From positions 81,395 through 145,394 of the forward strand of contig NW_027417544.1 of assembly GCF_009905375.1 (NCBI RefSeq): a stretch of DNA of 64,000 nt, in the 5' to 3' direction. A program made the position numbers and the translations under genes. Below the pieces are notes generated by a model that was not told the DNA's origin, made no database searches, and was given only the letters and a program-made list of their open reading frames with translations. How positions within the stretch are numbered: the stretch's first letter is position 1; every line of letters starts with the position of its first letter. This DNA is from Apium graveolens (taxonomy: Eukaryota > Streptophyta > Magnoliopsida > Apiales > Apiaceae). Positions 50,772 through 63,052 of this stretch are shown piece after piece.

Positions 50772-52505
50772 TGTAATACCCCAACTTTTCAGAAAATAGT
50801 TATACTTAAATATTCACCTAAAACTCCAAATTAAATCCATAATAAGAATAAGTTCTAGTTTTTCATAAAATTCTAAAATCCCACACAGAAATAAAATCAT
50901 CTAAGCTGAAAATAAAGCAAATCTTGGGAGACGCAGCTCAGCTACAATAAAACATAATCACTAAAATATTGTTCCAAAGCATCCACCTTTAAGATGTCGC
51001 AAAAGCAAAGCACATGAAAAATTGTGAGTAATGAGCCAAGAGCCCAGCAAGAAAACATTTCTACACTAGTGGATCAAGTATCATAATTTTATAAAACAAA
51101 AATCATTTTCCAAAATCCATATGACATAAGATATAAAATTAAGGCCACAAATACCTGGTGACACAGTATCAAAAGTTCATAATTTCTGTCAATAATGCGC
51201 CCCTTACTAAGGTATGATAGAGTGTGCGCTCCCGAAGGCATCATAAGTAGCACTAGCTAGTAAGGTATCAAAGACTAGTTCCGGAACTATACGCAATTAC
51301 TAATTGCTTAAGCTCAAAGCTCACTTGCTATTCTTATTTGTAAAACACGTACTTGATCCATAAATTTTAAAACAAAAGGAATGCAAAAATATTTAAAAGA
51401 TTTTAAAATAAATAAAGTGTGAAGAGTTAACTTAGGTTAATAGCAATATCTCCCAAATTATGTTGTCAAAATGAACCTAGACATATAATAATCATAATGT
51501 TAACATGTACATGCCACTAAGCTAACCACACTTTAACTTTATAAAGCTTAACCCATAATAATAATTAAATGTCACTACAAGTAACAAAATAAATTAATAT
51601 TGACATATAAATACGACCATCTCATATAATAGTTCAAAATAGTGTACGGACAAATAAAAAAAACTCAACACTTAAATACATTATAGATAATAAAAATAAA
51701 TCAAATATATGTAAACTATTTAAATTCAGAATAAAATAGATGTACATTTAATTTACTATCTATATAATCCTTAAATAAAATAACAAAGATAAATAAAATA
51801 GGTAACATATTCTTATGATTATGCAAGTGGACAAAATATAAATATTGGTGTATAAAATTTTCATAACCTTACGTGTGAAAATATCATTATACAAAATAAG
51901 TATAATCAATTTAATAAATGAGCATATATTTAATTGGTGTAGTAATCTAAATGCATATCTAAATCAAACATATATTAACATAAACATATGAATTATTATG
52001 CATGCACAAAACAGGTAATTATAAACATAAATTTATGCATTAAATATTTACAAAAAAATGGGGATTATTACTAAAAATAATAATCAACATTTAATAAACA
52101 TAAATGATTAAATTAAGTAAAAACTATAGTGTTATACACATAACCATGGAACTAAATAATAAAATAAACTAATAACAAGTGAATTATAATAGTCATACAT
52201 AAGTTCACAAAAATGTATTTAATTATATATATATATATAGAAGTATGTAATAAACATGTAAAATACATAAGTAAAATATAGGAAATAGAAGGTACTTGAA
52301 AAGAGAAAATGTTATACAGAGATAAAATGACTAATACTCAGATTCAAAGGGTTAGTGGGTACGTGATCAAAATTTAAACAAAGGTTAACATGTGTGTTTG
52401 ACTGAGTTTTCAAATACACATAACACGTACTATAAATATACACAACAAACTACACCTATTTAAATTCTAGTGAAAATAAATATATATAAATTAAAATTGT
52501 GCACA
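50772..52505 (-). mobile_element. Second Ty3/gypsy-like LTR, minus orientation
   Basis: A 1,734-bp stretch not found elsewhere in the window. Read on the minus strand it starts TGTGCACAATTT and ends GTTGGGGTATTACA, the usual TG...CA ends. It also carries CTTGCTGGGCTCTTGGCTCAT near 51,030-51,055, like the leader-end region of plant Ty3/gypsy LTRs. No coding region or second LTR is attached. The left flank is gag sequence and the right flank is block C sequence, and the flanking 5-mers (AAATT, TATAA) do not match. It is therefore a solo LTR whose flanks were rearranged, or one end of an element lost by recombination. A short (TA)n run is at about 52,226-52,239. Confidence 0.65.
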
Positions 52506-53204
52506 TATAATTTATTTTGTATTGTAAATAAAATGAGATTCTATAAATTAAGTGGTAAGAATTTTTATAAAAAACTTAACTAAAAATGACTTAATTTTAT
52601 AAATTAAGAAATAAATTAAGTGGTAATTCATCATTTATATTGACTTTGGTATGAAATGACTATTATGGCCCAATAAGCATTTTTTCTATATAACAAATAG
52701 TAGAAAATGACTACTTAAATTTCATACCAACTTTGTAATTTTTTAGTTATGATTTGAATCTACCCATATATAGTGTTAGAAAATATTTTTCTTAAAAAAT
52801 ATTTTAATAATCATGCAAAGTAATGATTTAAGCAGAAAATTATAAGTTTCTAACTTCAGTTGAGAAAATTTAATAATGAAAATATGTTTTCGCAAATAAT
52901 TAATGCTTACAAAATAAATTAAAATTATTTAAATGTCATTACATTACTTATATTTTGTACTCACCATTTTTTATAGTTCTTTGAGTAATTTTAATCCAAA
53001 TTAGTTATTTGAATAAACATTTCTTGCAAATATTTAAGAAAATATAAAAAAATAATAAGATCACCAAATTCCAAGAAAAAATATTAAAAAAGGAGATCAA
53101 AATTTAAATTCAATGTTTATCAAATCCTAGAACATACCTCAATTTGTGCCCAAAGGCGGAACCTACCCATGTGGTAGGAATTGAGTTCTGATTTCCTGAA
53201 AATT
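52506..53204. other. AT-rich spacer of L4
   Basis: Block C tail; no gene was seen. Confidence 0.55.
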
Positions 53205-53729
53205 AAAAAATGGTTTATAAAACTTCAAAAAAATGGTGTCAAAAGTTGATGATATTAGTAAATAACTATCACATTTTTCCATTAGTATTTCATATGAGAG
53301 TTTAAAAAAATGACCTCATCACTATTTATTGATGAATACTTTCTCATCAATATTGTTCATATTAGTATTTTTTTGATATTATAGCATATGTATTAGGATT
53401 CCTTATTGATTTTATCTTTATATTGGTTGTGTAAGTGTGCAGTATAGAAGCATAAATTAGGTTAACACTAGTAGGTTAACACTTGTGCATTTATTTATAT
53501 AGGCATAACCTACAAGCTCTCAAGATATTTGCTCATGTAGAGCTAGGAATTTTGTAATAAGTTTTTATTCAATAATGTAAAAACTATTCTTCATTATTGA
53601 GTACATAATTGGATTTGATTGTTGTAATTATATTGACCCCCTCTATAGGTAATTAAAGGCCTAAAAATTGATATCAAAGCTTGGTGTTTATATAAAATCA
53701 CTTTAAGATCAGAAAATAATTATTAATAG
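53205..53729 (+). promoter_or_regulatory. Leader, copy 8: TATA-like box and PBS-like site
   Basis: TATAGAAG at 53,443-53,450 and TGATATCAAAGC at 53,669-53,680, both as in L1. Confidence 0.6.
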
Positions 53730-54602
53730 CAGATAATGAAACTCAACTAAATGTGCGGTCACCGGCCATTACCCATAAACCAAATCAACAACAATATGAG
53801 CAGATATGAAACCCTCAAATTTCCAATCTTGAAACATTAATGAATATCATTTATGTAAAGTCAGATGACTATTGACACACTTAGTGGTTAAGTGTAAGGC
53901 ACAACGGATATCAAAAAGATTCCAAGGAGAATACTCAATCACCAGTATGAGCACTTTGACTCAAAAGTTGATGAGTCTTTTTTGAAATCTATGATAGATT
54001 TCAGAAATTGTTGAATGATTTGTGACTTGTTGAGATAGAGTATGATTGAGCAGATTCAAACTTGAAGGTTCTTCTTGCACTTCCTCAAAAGTGTGACTTG
54101 AAATTTATATCAATAAGGGATAACTATGATCTTGAAGACACATCTCTAGTCGATATATAGAATTCTCAAAACTAATGAACTGGAGATGGAGTAGAAAGGT
54201 AAGACCAAATGGGACAGGACATGTTTCTCTCAGGATAGAGAAAAAACAAGAGAGAAATTTGCAAGAAAGAGCCATTTCAAAATGAAAGGCCATCATTGTA
54301 TAGTCTGACACTAAGTCAAATACTCATGATGACTTACTAAATTATTAGGAACTGAAATTGATCATGGAAATGATGAAGATATCCTACAAATTGATGCTTT
54401 TAGTTAAAAAGTTTAGAATATGGTCTATAGACTTTAAAAAAAATGTTTTTGAAAAAAAGGCTGGAGTTCCTCCAACTTTACCGTGATAAGAGGAATTAAA
54501 GGAAGAATGATGGCAACGAGTCAAGGTATGGGAAAATTAGATCAAGTGCTATAATTGTGATGAAATCGGACACTTTGTTGCTCATGCAGAAAGCCAAACT
54601 AA
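53730..54602 (+). pseudogene. gag: Ty1/copia gag pseudogene, copy 8
   Basis: The start codon is altered (TTAATAGCAGATAATG). It has the same N-terminal to middle joint as copy 1 (GACTATTGACACACTTAG). The knuckle remains near 54,549-54,588 (CYNCDEIGHFVAH), with the last Cys out of frame. It joins block A at about 54,602. Confidence 0.8.
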
Positions 54603-55734
54603 ACAATTATCGAGGATCCAATTTAAAGTCCAATTATATAACAACTATATTGACTTATTATTATTGAATCAATATTTGTAAATAAGGTACTTAATATTGA
54701 TAAATGATATATAAAATACATTATATTTAGTGGTAAATATAAACCATAAAAATTTGAAAAACTCGTCTGATTCGATCTTAAGAAAGTCATTTTAAAAATG
54801 CCCAAGCATTCAACATATATTTTATTATAAAACTTTGCTTCTCCCCTAAAGAGAAAAACTTGGATTAGCCCAAATTCGGAATTTTAAAAATATCGAAATA
54901 TTTTTTGATAGTTTATTTTTCATCCAATTTTTCACACTAAAATTTTTGTATAAAATCTAAATCGGATAAAATTCTACACATCTTTAATATATTTAAAGCA
55001 AATTAACAAATGTACATTATTTTTTGAAGAAACGAAAATAATAAAATTAAGTTTTTACATATATCTAATTGGGACCTGCTGTAATTTGCGCCATTCTTGG
55101 GCCTCAAAATTTTGTATAAATTCCAAATTCATTATTTTTTTAGAAAAACTGATTTGATCCAAATTCTAAATATGTAAATTATTTAAGCCACCCTTAACAC
55201 TATTTAATTTATTTTTATTTAAATTATTAAATATTTATCTTTTAAGTTGAAATGAACAATATCTTTTTTAGTTGAAATAGAATAGTCAATTAAATTATAA
55301 TTATTATGTTCCCAATGTGGCTTATTCGCTTTCTATTCTACCAAAATTTTATTTCTTTTGCTCATAGAACCTATAATATTTCTCACTTTGTAAGTCAAGA
55401 GTTATTATTGCTATTTAAGCAAGCAAAATAACTTCTAATTGGATTTATCTTCTTGTACCTAGATAATCCATCAAGAAACTAACAATTTATGTTTTCAATA
55501 GAATTAGTCACACCAAAATTCAAGACTTGTTCCACTAAAACCAAGCTAACAACACTTTAAATACTCATTTAAATTTGATAAAATTTACATATAAATAAGT
55601 CAACAAAGAAACTGCAAATCAATGCAAGAAGCAGTGTTTAAGATATAGTAACTCTAATATAGACCACCACAAATGAAGCATGTTTTTTATATAGTATTTA
55701 GCATAAAATAATTTAGAAATAGTTGTTGCAATCA
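54603..55734. other. Spacer A and start of S5
   Basis: AT-rich. Gag joins A directly, with F missing, as at 11,684. No gene was seen. Confidence 0.6.
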
Positions 55735-56829
55735 CTAATGGGTAATTGAGGATGGAATCATTAGCATGATGTTCTCCAAGTATGCAGAAGCAGCATCAAC
55801 CCCACTTCCAAGTTGTACCAAGTAACCAATATCCTTAAGAATCATCTCCATACCAGTAAGACAACCTATCACTTGCAACTACAGTAAACACGTGTAAGTT
55901 TATAGTAGAATATTTATAAATATTTCATTGTTCTTCGAAATGACTAGTAAGAGGTAAATAGAGAAAATATTTATAACTTGTCTGGTTTATGAGTGATTGT
56001 GTGGTCTTAGCTAACGGAAGTAGGATACAAGGTTATGGCTCATATTATGAATTTGACATAGTTTTGTTAAAGCTTCTCAAAGAGAATTGAGGAACTAACA
56101 TATTTTACTATTAATCTTGTCTTTGGTCAATATGTAGATGCAACAAAATCTATAACATTGAATATAAGAAATTACAATATACCTCATTTAGATTTCTAAC
56201 ATGATCTATCCACGAATTCTTTCATGCTACTTTATTAAGTCCAAGCCATAAGATCCAGTTGTATCATTCTATGCCCTTATAATAACTTCTGAACTATCAA
56301 TGTACGCAGGTACCATAACCGTATTAACAATATGACTAATATGACTAAAGCATTCATCTTTCTCCGTGCAGTTTTTCAGCCCCCAGGCCTCCACAACAAA
56401 CATGTGATATGAATATAGTCACACAATATCAAAATTTGTAAAACAGAGATGAGCACAGAATAATCCGATTCTTAAAATTCTATAAGCAATTAGATGATGA
56501 AATAAAAATCGACTACAATTAAAATCATTAAACTTGTAATTCTTAAATCATCTATAAACTGAACTGGTGTGTAATATTTACCTTGTATCTACAAATAAAG
56601 GTTTCAACATGTTTCTACTTTCTATGCATCACACAAAGAATACATAATCAAACAAAAAGTATTTTCAGTGTTTTGCTTAAGCTGTGTATAAGAACAAAGC
56701 ATTTAACTAGTTGTTTTGCAAGGGGAGTGTGCCTTGCTATTACGTTATCAAGTCTTTACTCGATAATTAGATCAAGTGATTCTCTCAGACCACATAAAAG
56801 TTGAATGGAAGCAGTACAAAATCTCTTGT
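55735..56829 (-). pseudogene. AGT1: AGT1 fragment, copy 7
   Basis: Three blocks as in copy 2. The C-terminal TGA is changed so the frame reads on as PSSIT to a TAG at 55,735. It still lacks the SRI signal. Confidence 0.85.
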
Positions 56830-57414
56830 TCAATTTGTTTCACCTTTTTGGCTCTCATTGTGTAAGCAACTCATGACTTCTTATTTATATATAAAAAATA
56901 ATATATAAGACTCTTTTTAGGAGGGTTAGGTGGGTCAGATATATTTCAACATATAAAGTGAATTCAATAATTATTGTAGTTTTCCAGAATCAGTAATATT
57001 GATCACATTTTATGTAATACAACTTATGTATTATAAACACTATTAGATATTGTCGGTTGTGAATTTTCGCACAAAAAATATATAATAACGCTATGTTAAA
57101 TCGTAGAAATATAAAAACACTTTCCAAGATAATCAAAAATTAATAACTTGTCCTTCTCTGAGAACAACTTTGTCATCAATATCACCAACACCTAGAAAAT
57201 GCTTGATGTACCAATGGATCATCATTCGAGCACACCTTGACGCTTAATGATATATAATGATATTGCTAAATGGTAAGGTTTTCTCGAAAAAATTTATCAA
57301 AATATCCCCAATTTATTTTAGTTCCTCTATAAGAGAATAGTAATGTGTGATATGATAGCTGAGTAATGGTATTTGATTTCTTAAACCTTAAATCTCATAA
57401 ACATAGTTAAAAAA
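56830..57414. other. Spacer B-D in S5
   Basis: AT-rich flank as in S3. No gene was seen. Confidence 0.6.
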
Positions 57415-57920
57415 TGGCTTATAAAACTTCAAAAAAATTGGTGTCAAAAGATGATTATATTAGTATATAACTATCTCATTTTTTCCATTAGTATTTCATA
57501 TGAGAGTTTAACAAAAATGACCTTATCACTATTTATTGATGAATACTTCTCATCAACATTGTTCATATTAGTATTTTTTTGATATTATAGCATATGTATT
57601 AGGATTCCTTATTGATTTTATCTTTATATTGATTGTGTAAGTGTGCAGTATATAAGCATAAATTAGGTTAACACTGGTGAATTTATTTTATCATACAATA
57701 ACCTACAAGCTCTCAAGATATTTGCTCATGTTGAGCTAGAGAATTTTGTAATAAGTTTATATTCAATAATATAAAAACTATTATTCATTATTAAGTACAT
57801 AATTGGATTTGATTGTTATAATTATATTGACCCCCCTATAGGTAATTAAAGGCCTAAAAATTGATATCAAATCTTGGTGTTTATATAAAATCACTTTAAG
57901 ATCCAGAAAATAACCATTAA
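57415..57920 (+). promoter_or_regulatory. Leader, copy 9: TATA box and PBS-like site
   Basis: TATATAAG at 57,649-57,656; TGATATCAAATC at 57,862-57,873; ATG at 57,921. Confidence 0.6.
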
Positions 57921-59077
57921 TGGCAGATAACGAAACTCAACAAAATGTGCGGTCAGCATTAGCCATAAACCAAATCAACAACAATATGAGCAGATATGAA
58001 ACCCTCAATTTCCAATCTTGAAAATTAATAAATACCCTTTCTGTAAAGTGGAGAAGACTATATGTCTGCACGTAACAGATCGTGAATACTCGAAGGGATT
58101 TATGATGGACCTCATTAGCCCATGAAATTGGTTGTTACTATTATGGTCAAGAAAAAAAGGCAAAAGTCGGACATTTTTGCATAAAAATCTAGACAGTGTG
58201 ATTTCCCTAGGTTTATTGGATGCAAAACTATCAAGGAAATTTGAGACACTTTGGTGGTTAAGTGTAAAGCACAACGCCTTTCAAGAAGATTCGAAGGACA
58301 ATGCTCTATCACCGGTATGAGCACTTTGACTCAAAAGTTGATGAGTCTTTGTTTGAAATCTATGATATATTTGAGAAATTGTTGAATGATTTGTCACTTG
58401 TTGACATAGAGTATGATCCAACAGATTCAAACTTGAAGGTTCTTCTTGCAATCCCTCAAAAGTGTGACTTGAAAGTTATACCAATAAGGGATAACTATGA
58501 TCTTGAAGATACATCTCTAGTTGAGATATATGGAATTCTGAAACTAATGAACCGCACATGGAGTAGAAAAGTAAGACGAAATGGGACAAGACATGTTTCT
58601 TTGAGGGTAGAGGAAAAACAAGAGAAAATTTGAAAGAAAGAGTCATTTCAAAATGAAAGGCCATGATTGTATAGTTGACACTGAGTCTCAAATACTCGTG
58701 ATGACTTACAAAATTATTCAAGAACTGAAATTGATCATGGTAATGATGAAGATATCCTACAAATTGATACTCTTTTAGTTAAAAAGTTTAGAAATATGGG
58801 CTATATAGACTTCAAAAAAATGTTTTTGAAAGAAAGGCTGTAGTTACTCGAACTTTACCCTGATAAGAGGAATTAAAGGAAAAATGATCGCAAGGAGTCA
58901 AGGAAAATTACAAGTCAAAGGTCAAGTGCTATAATTGTGACAAACTCTGAGAAGAAGCAAGCCTTGAACAGCAAGAAGAAGAATTGAAGCAAGTTTTGAC
59001 TAGAAGAACAATTGGGATGATACATTACAAGAGTACAAACTATGCTCACAAAAAATTGCATAATGTTGTATTTCTAA
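57921..59077 (+). pseudogene. gag: Ty1/copia gag pseudogene, copy 9
   Basis: Starts MADNETQQN, but a lost A at about 58,011 (CCCTCAATTTCC) breaks the N-terminal frame. The middle frame 58,301-58,633 is open until a lost A near 58,627. The shared deletion after CYNCD is present near 58,940. Confidence 0.85.
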
Positions 59078-60906
59078 CAAAGTAAATTTTATTTATATAT
59101 GATTTAACTTTTTTCTATTATAAAGGGCTTTTCATAATTTTAGGTAAAAGTTATAAAATAAATTAATGGAGATTAAATAATTTAAACATGTATATTTTAT
59201 TTTGTTGAATGATATTATCTTGTTAAACTAACACGGTTGAACAATCAATTTTTGGAAATTTATATGAATTATTGATAGTAAAGTCAATATTTATTTAAAT
59301 TGAAATGATATCAATTAGTGTAAATTAGTTTTTATGATTTTCTTGCTAATAAAATATGTTAAACACATTTTGAGACGTCATTTTAAGGATAAAATAAAGA
59401 ACATGAACTCATAAATTGTTATGATAAAAAAACACATTATTCTCAAATCTACTTACTCAAATTTACAAGGAAAATACAATTGTAAAAAATAAAACTTAAT
59501 TAATCATAATAAAAATATTTATGTTTGCAAAATAAATTGTACAAATTAAATACTTAATATTGAATTATAAAGTAACTTATATAAAATATGTAAATATCAA
59601 GATTAATGAATATTGATATGTCTTTTTTAAAAAAATACAAAACATTAATAAATGAATAAGAAAATATGTTATATAGTGAATATGAAAAAAAATTGTTTTA
59701 TCTTTTTGGCCTCCCCACAACACCTAGTATTTTAGAAAAAAATTAAGTTTAAACAATTCGATAAAAACAATGAACAATTATCCAGGATCCAATTTAAAGT
59801 CAATTATATAACAACTAAATCGACTAATTATTATCGAATCAATATTTGTAAATAAGGTACTTAATATTGATAAAAGATATATTAAAATAAATTAATTAGT
59901 GTTGAATATAAACCATAAAATTTGAAAAACTCGTCTGATTCGATCTTAAGAAAGTCATATTTAAAAAGGCCCGAAGCTCTCTGAACATATTTTATTATAA
60001 AATTTTGCTCCTCTGGTAAAGTGAAAAAACTTGGATTAACTCAAATTCAGAATTTTAGAAATATCGAAATAATTTTTTTGATAGTTTATTTTTCATCCAA
60101 TTTTTCACACTAAAATATTTTGGTATAAAATTCTAAATCAGATAAAATTCTACACATCTTTAATATATTTAAAGCAAATTTAACAAATGTACATTATTTT
60201 TTGAAGAAACGAAAATTAATAAAATTAAGTTTTTTACATATATCTAATTCGGACTTGCGCCATTCTCGGGCCTCAAAATTTTGTATAAAATCCAGATTGA
60301 TTATTTTTTAGAAAAATTGATTTGATCCAAATTCTAAATATTTAAAAGATTATGCCACCCTTAACACTATTTATATATCTTTATTTAAATTATTAAATAT
60401 TTATCTTTTAAGTTGAAATGAACAATTATCTTTTTTAGTTGAATTAGAATAGCCAATTAAATTATAATTATTATGTTCCCACTCTGGCTTATTCGCTTTC
60501 TATTCTACCAAAATTTTATTTTCATTTTCTCATAGAACTTATAATATTTCTCACTTTGTAAGTCAAGAGTTATTATTGCTATTTAAGCAAGCAAAATAAC
60601 TTCTAATTGGATTTATCTTCTTGTACCTAGATAATTCATCAAGAAACTAACAATTCATGTTTTCAATAGAATTAGTCACACCAAAATTCAAGACTTGTTC
60701 CACTAAAACCAAGTCCTAACAACACTTTAAATACTCATTTAAATTTGATAAAATTTACATATAAATAAGTCAACAAAGAAACGTGCAAATCAATGCAAGA
60801 AGCAGTGTTTAAGATATAGTAACTCTACTATAGACCACCCCACATGAATCATGTTTTTTTACATAGTATTTAGCATAAAATGATTTAGAAATAGTTGTTG
60901 CAATCA
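59078..60906. other. Spacer F-A-B start (S5/S6)
   Basis: AT-rich; matches 15,441-17,296. No gene was seen. Confidence 0.6.
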
Positions 60907-61975
60907 CTAATGGGTAATTGAGGATGGAATCATTAGCATGGTGTTCTCCAAGTATGCAGAAGCTGTAGCAACCCCACTTCCAAGTTGTACCAAGTAACCA
61001 ATATCCTTAAGAATCATCTGCTACCAGTAAGACAACCTATCACTTGCAAGTAAGTTTATAGTAGAATATTTATAAATATTTCATTGTCTTCGAAATGGTT
61101 AGTAAGAGGTAAAGAGAAAATATTTATAACTGTCTTGTTGATGATGATTGTGTGGTCTTAGCAAACGGAAATAGGATACAAGGTTATGGCTCATATTATG
61201 CATTTGACATAGTTTTGTTAAAGCTTCTCAAAGAGAATTGAGGAACTAACATATTTTACTATTAATCTTGTCTCTGGTCAAAATGTAGATGCAACAAAAT
61301 CTATAACATTAAATATAAGAAATTACAATATACCTCATTTAGATTTCTAACATGATATATCCTCGAATCCTTTCATGCTACTTTATTAAGTCCAAGCCAT
61401 AAGCATTGTATCATTCTATGCCCTTATAATAACTTCTGAACTATAAATGTACGCAGGTACCATAACCGTAGTAACAATATGACTAATATGACTAAACCGT
61501 TTCTCTTTCTCAGTGCAGTTTTTCAGCCCCCAAGCCTCCACAACAAACATGTGATATGAACATATAGTCACACAATTCAAAAATTGTAAAACAGAGATGA
61601 GCACAGAATAATCCGATTCTTAAAATTCTGTAAGCAATTAGATAATGAAATAAAAATCGACTACAATTAAAATCATTAAACTTGTAATTCTTAAATCATC
61701 TGTAAACTGAACTGGTGTGTAATATTTACCTTGTATCTACAAATAAAGGTTTCAACATGTTTCTACTTTCTATGCATCTCACAAAGAATACACAATCAAA
61801 CAAAAAGTATTTTCAGTGTTTTGCTTAAGCTGCATAAGAACAAAGTATTTAACTTGTTGTTTTTAAGGGGAGTGTGCCTTGCTAATACGTTATCAAGTCT
61901 TTCCTCGATAATTAGATCAAGTGATGCTCTCAGACCACATAAAAGTTGAATGGAAGCAGTACAAAATCTCCTGTT
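60907..61975 (-). pseudogene. AGT1: AGT1 fragment, copy 8
   Basis: The middle block is the cleanest in the window: FVVEAWGLKNCTEKEKRFSH then VTTVMVPAYIYSSEV is open up to the shared TAG in the RAW motif. The 5' block (about 61,860-61,975) reads ASIQLLCGLRASLDLIIEER. The 3' block and its acceptor are damaged (CATCTGCTACCAG and CTTGCAAGTAAG near 61,016-61,055). Confidence 0.85.
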
Positions 61976-62555
61976 CAATTTGTTTCACCTTTTTTGGCTC
62001 TCATTGCATAAGCAACTTATGACTTCTATTTATATATAAAAATAATATATAAGACTCTCTGTTAGGAGGGTTAGGTGGGTCAGATATATTTCAACATATA
62101 AGTGAATTCAATAATTATTGTAGTTTTCTAGAATCAATAATATATGATCACATTTTGTGTAATACAACTTACGTATTATAAACACTATACATATTGTCGC
62201 TTGTGAATTTTCGCACAAAAAATCATATAATAACGTTATGTTAAATCGTAGAAATATATAAAAACACTTTCCAAGATAATCAAAAATTAATAACTTGTCG
62301 TTCTCTGAGAACAACTTTGTCATCATATCACCCAAAAGAAAATGCTTGATGTACCAATGGATCATCATTCTTTGGAGCAGACCTTGACGCTTAATGATAT
62401 ATAATGATATTGCTAAATGGTAAGGTTTTCTCCAAAAACTTTATGAAAATATCCCCAATTTATTTTAGTTCCTCTATAAGAGAATAGTATTGTGTGATAT
62501 GATAGCTGAGTAATGGTATTTGATTTCTTAAACCTTAAATCTAATAAACATGGTT
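61976..62555. other. Spacer B-D in S6
   Basis: AT-rich flank. No gene was seen. Confidence 0.6.
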
Positions 62556-63052
62556 AAAAAATGGCTTATAAAACTTCAATATAATTGGTGTCAAAGATGA
62601 TTATATTAGTATAACGATCACATTTTTTCCATTAGTATTCATATGAGAGTTTAACAAAAATGACCTTATCACTATTTATTGATGAATACTTTTCATCAAC
62701 ATTGTTCATATTATTATTTTTTTGATATTATTCCATATGTATTAGGATTCCTTATGATTTTATCTTATATTGATTGTGTAAGTGTGCAGTATATAAGCAG
62801 AAATTAGGTTAACACTAGTAAATTTATTTTATCATACATAACCTACAACTCTCAAGATATTGCTATTGTAGCTAGAGAATTTTGTAATAAGTTTTTATTC
62901 AATAATATAAAAACTATTATTCATTATTGAGTACATAATGGATTGATTGTTATAATTATATTGACCCCCTCTATAGGTAATTAAAGGCCTAAAAATTGAT
63001 ATCAAAGCTTGGTGTTTATATAAAATCACTTTAAGATCCAAAAATAATCATA
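62556..63052 (+). promoter_or_regulatory. Leader, copy 10: TATA box and PBS-like site
   Basis: TATATAAG at 62,790-62,797; TGATATCAAAGC at 62,997-63,008, which is the long-form version of the PBS-like site. Confidence 0.6.

Larger units (their letters stand above)
52506..54602 (+). repeat. Tail of a long composite unit (L4)
   Basis: Begins at sequence matching L1 at about 8,623, skips to about 9,655 after 52,620, then runs through leader and gag. Its gag shares L1's N-terminal to middle deletion, so it is the sister of L1's end. Confidence 0.8.
55400..60567 (+). repeat. Short composite repeat unit S5
   Basis: 5,168 bp, nearly identical to S1-S3 but with scattered one- and two-base losses (for example near 57,000, 57,081, 58,011, 58,206, 58,627 and 58,675). 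Confidence 0.9.
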
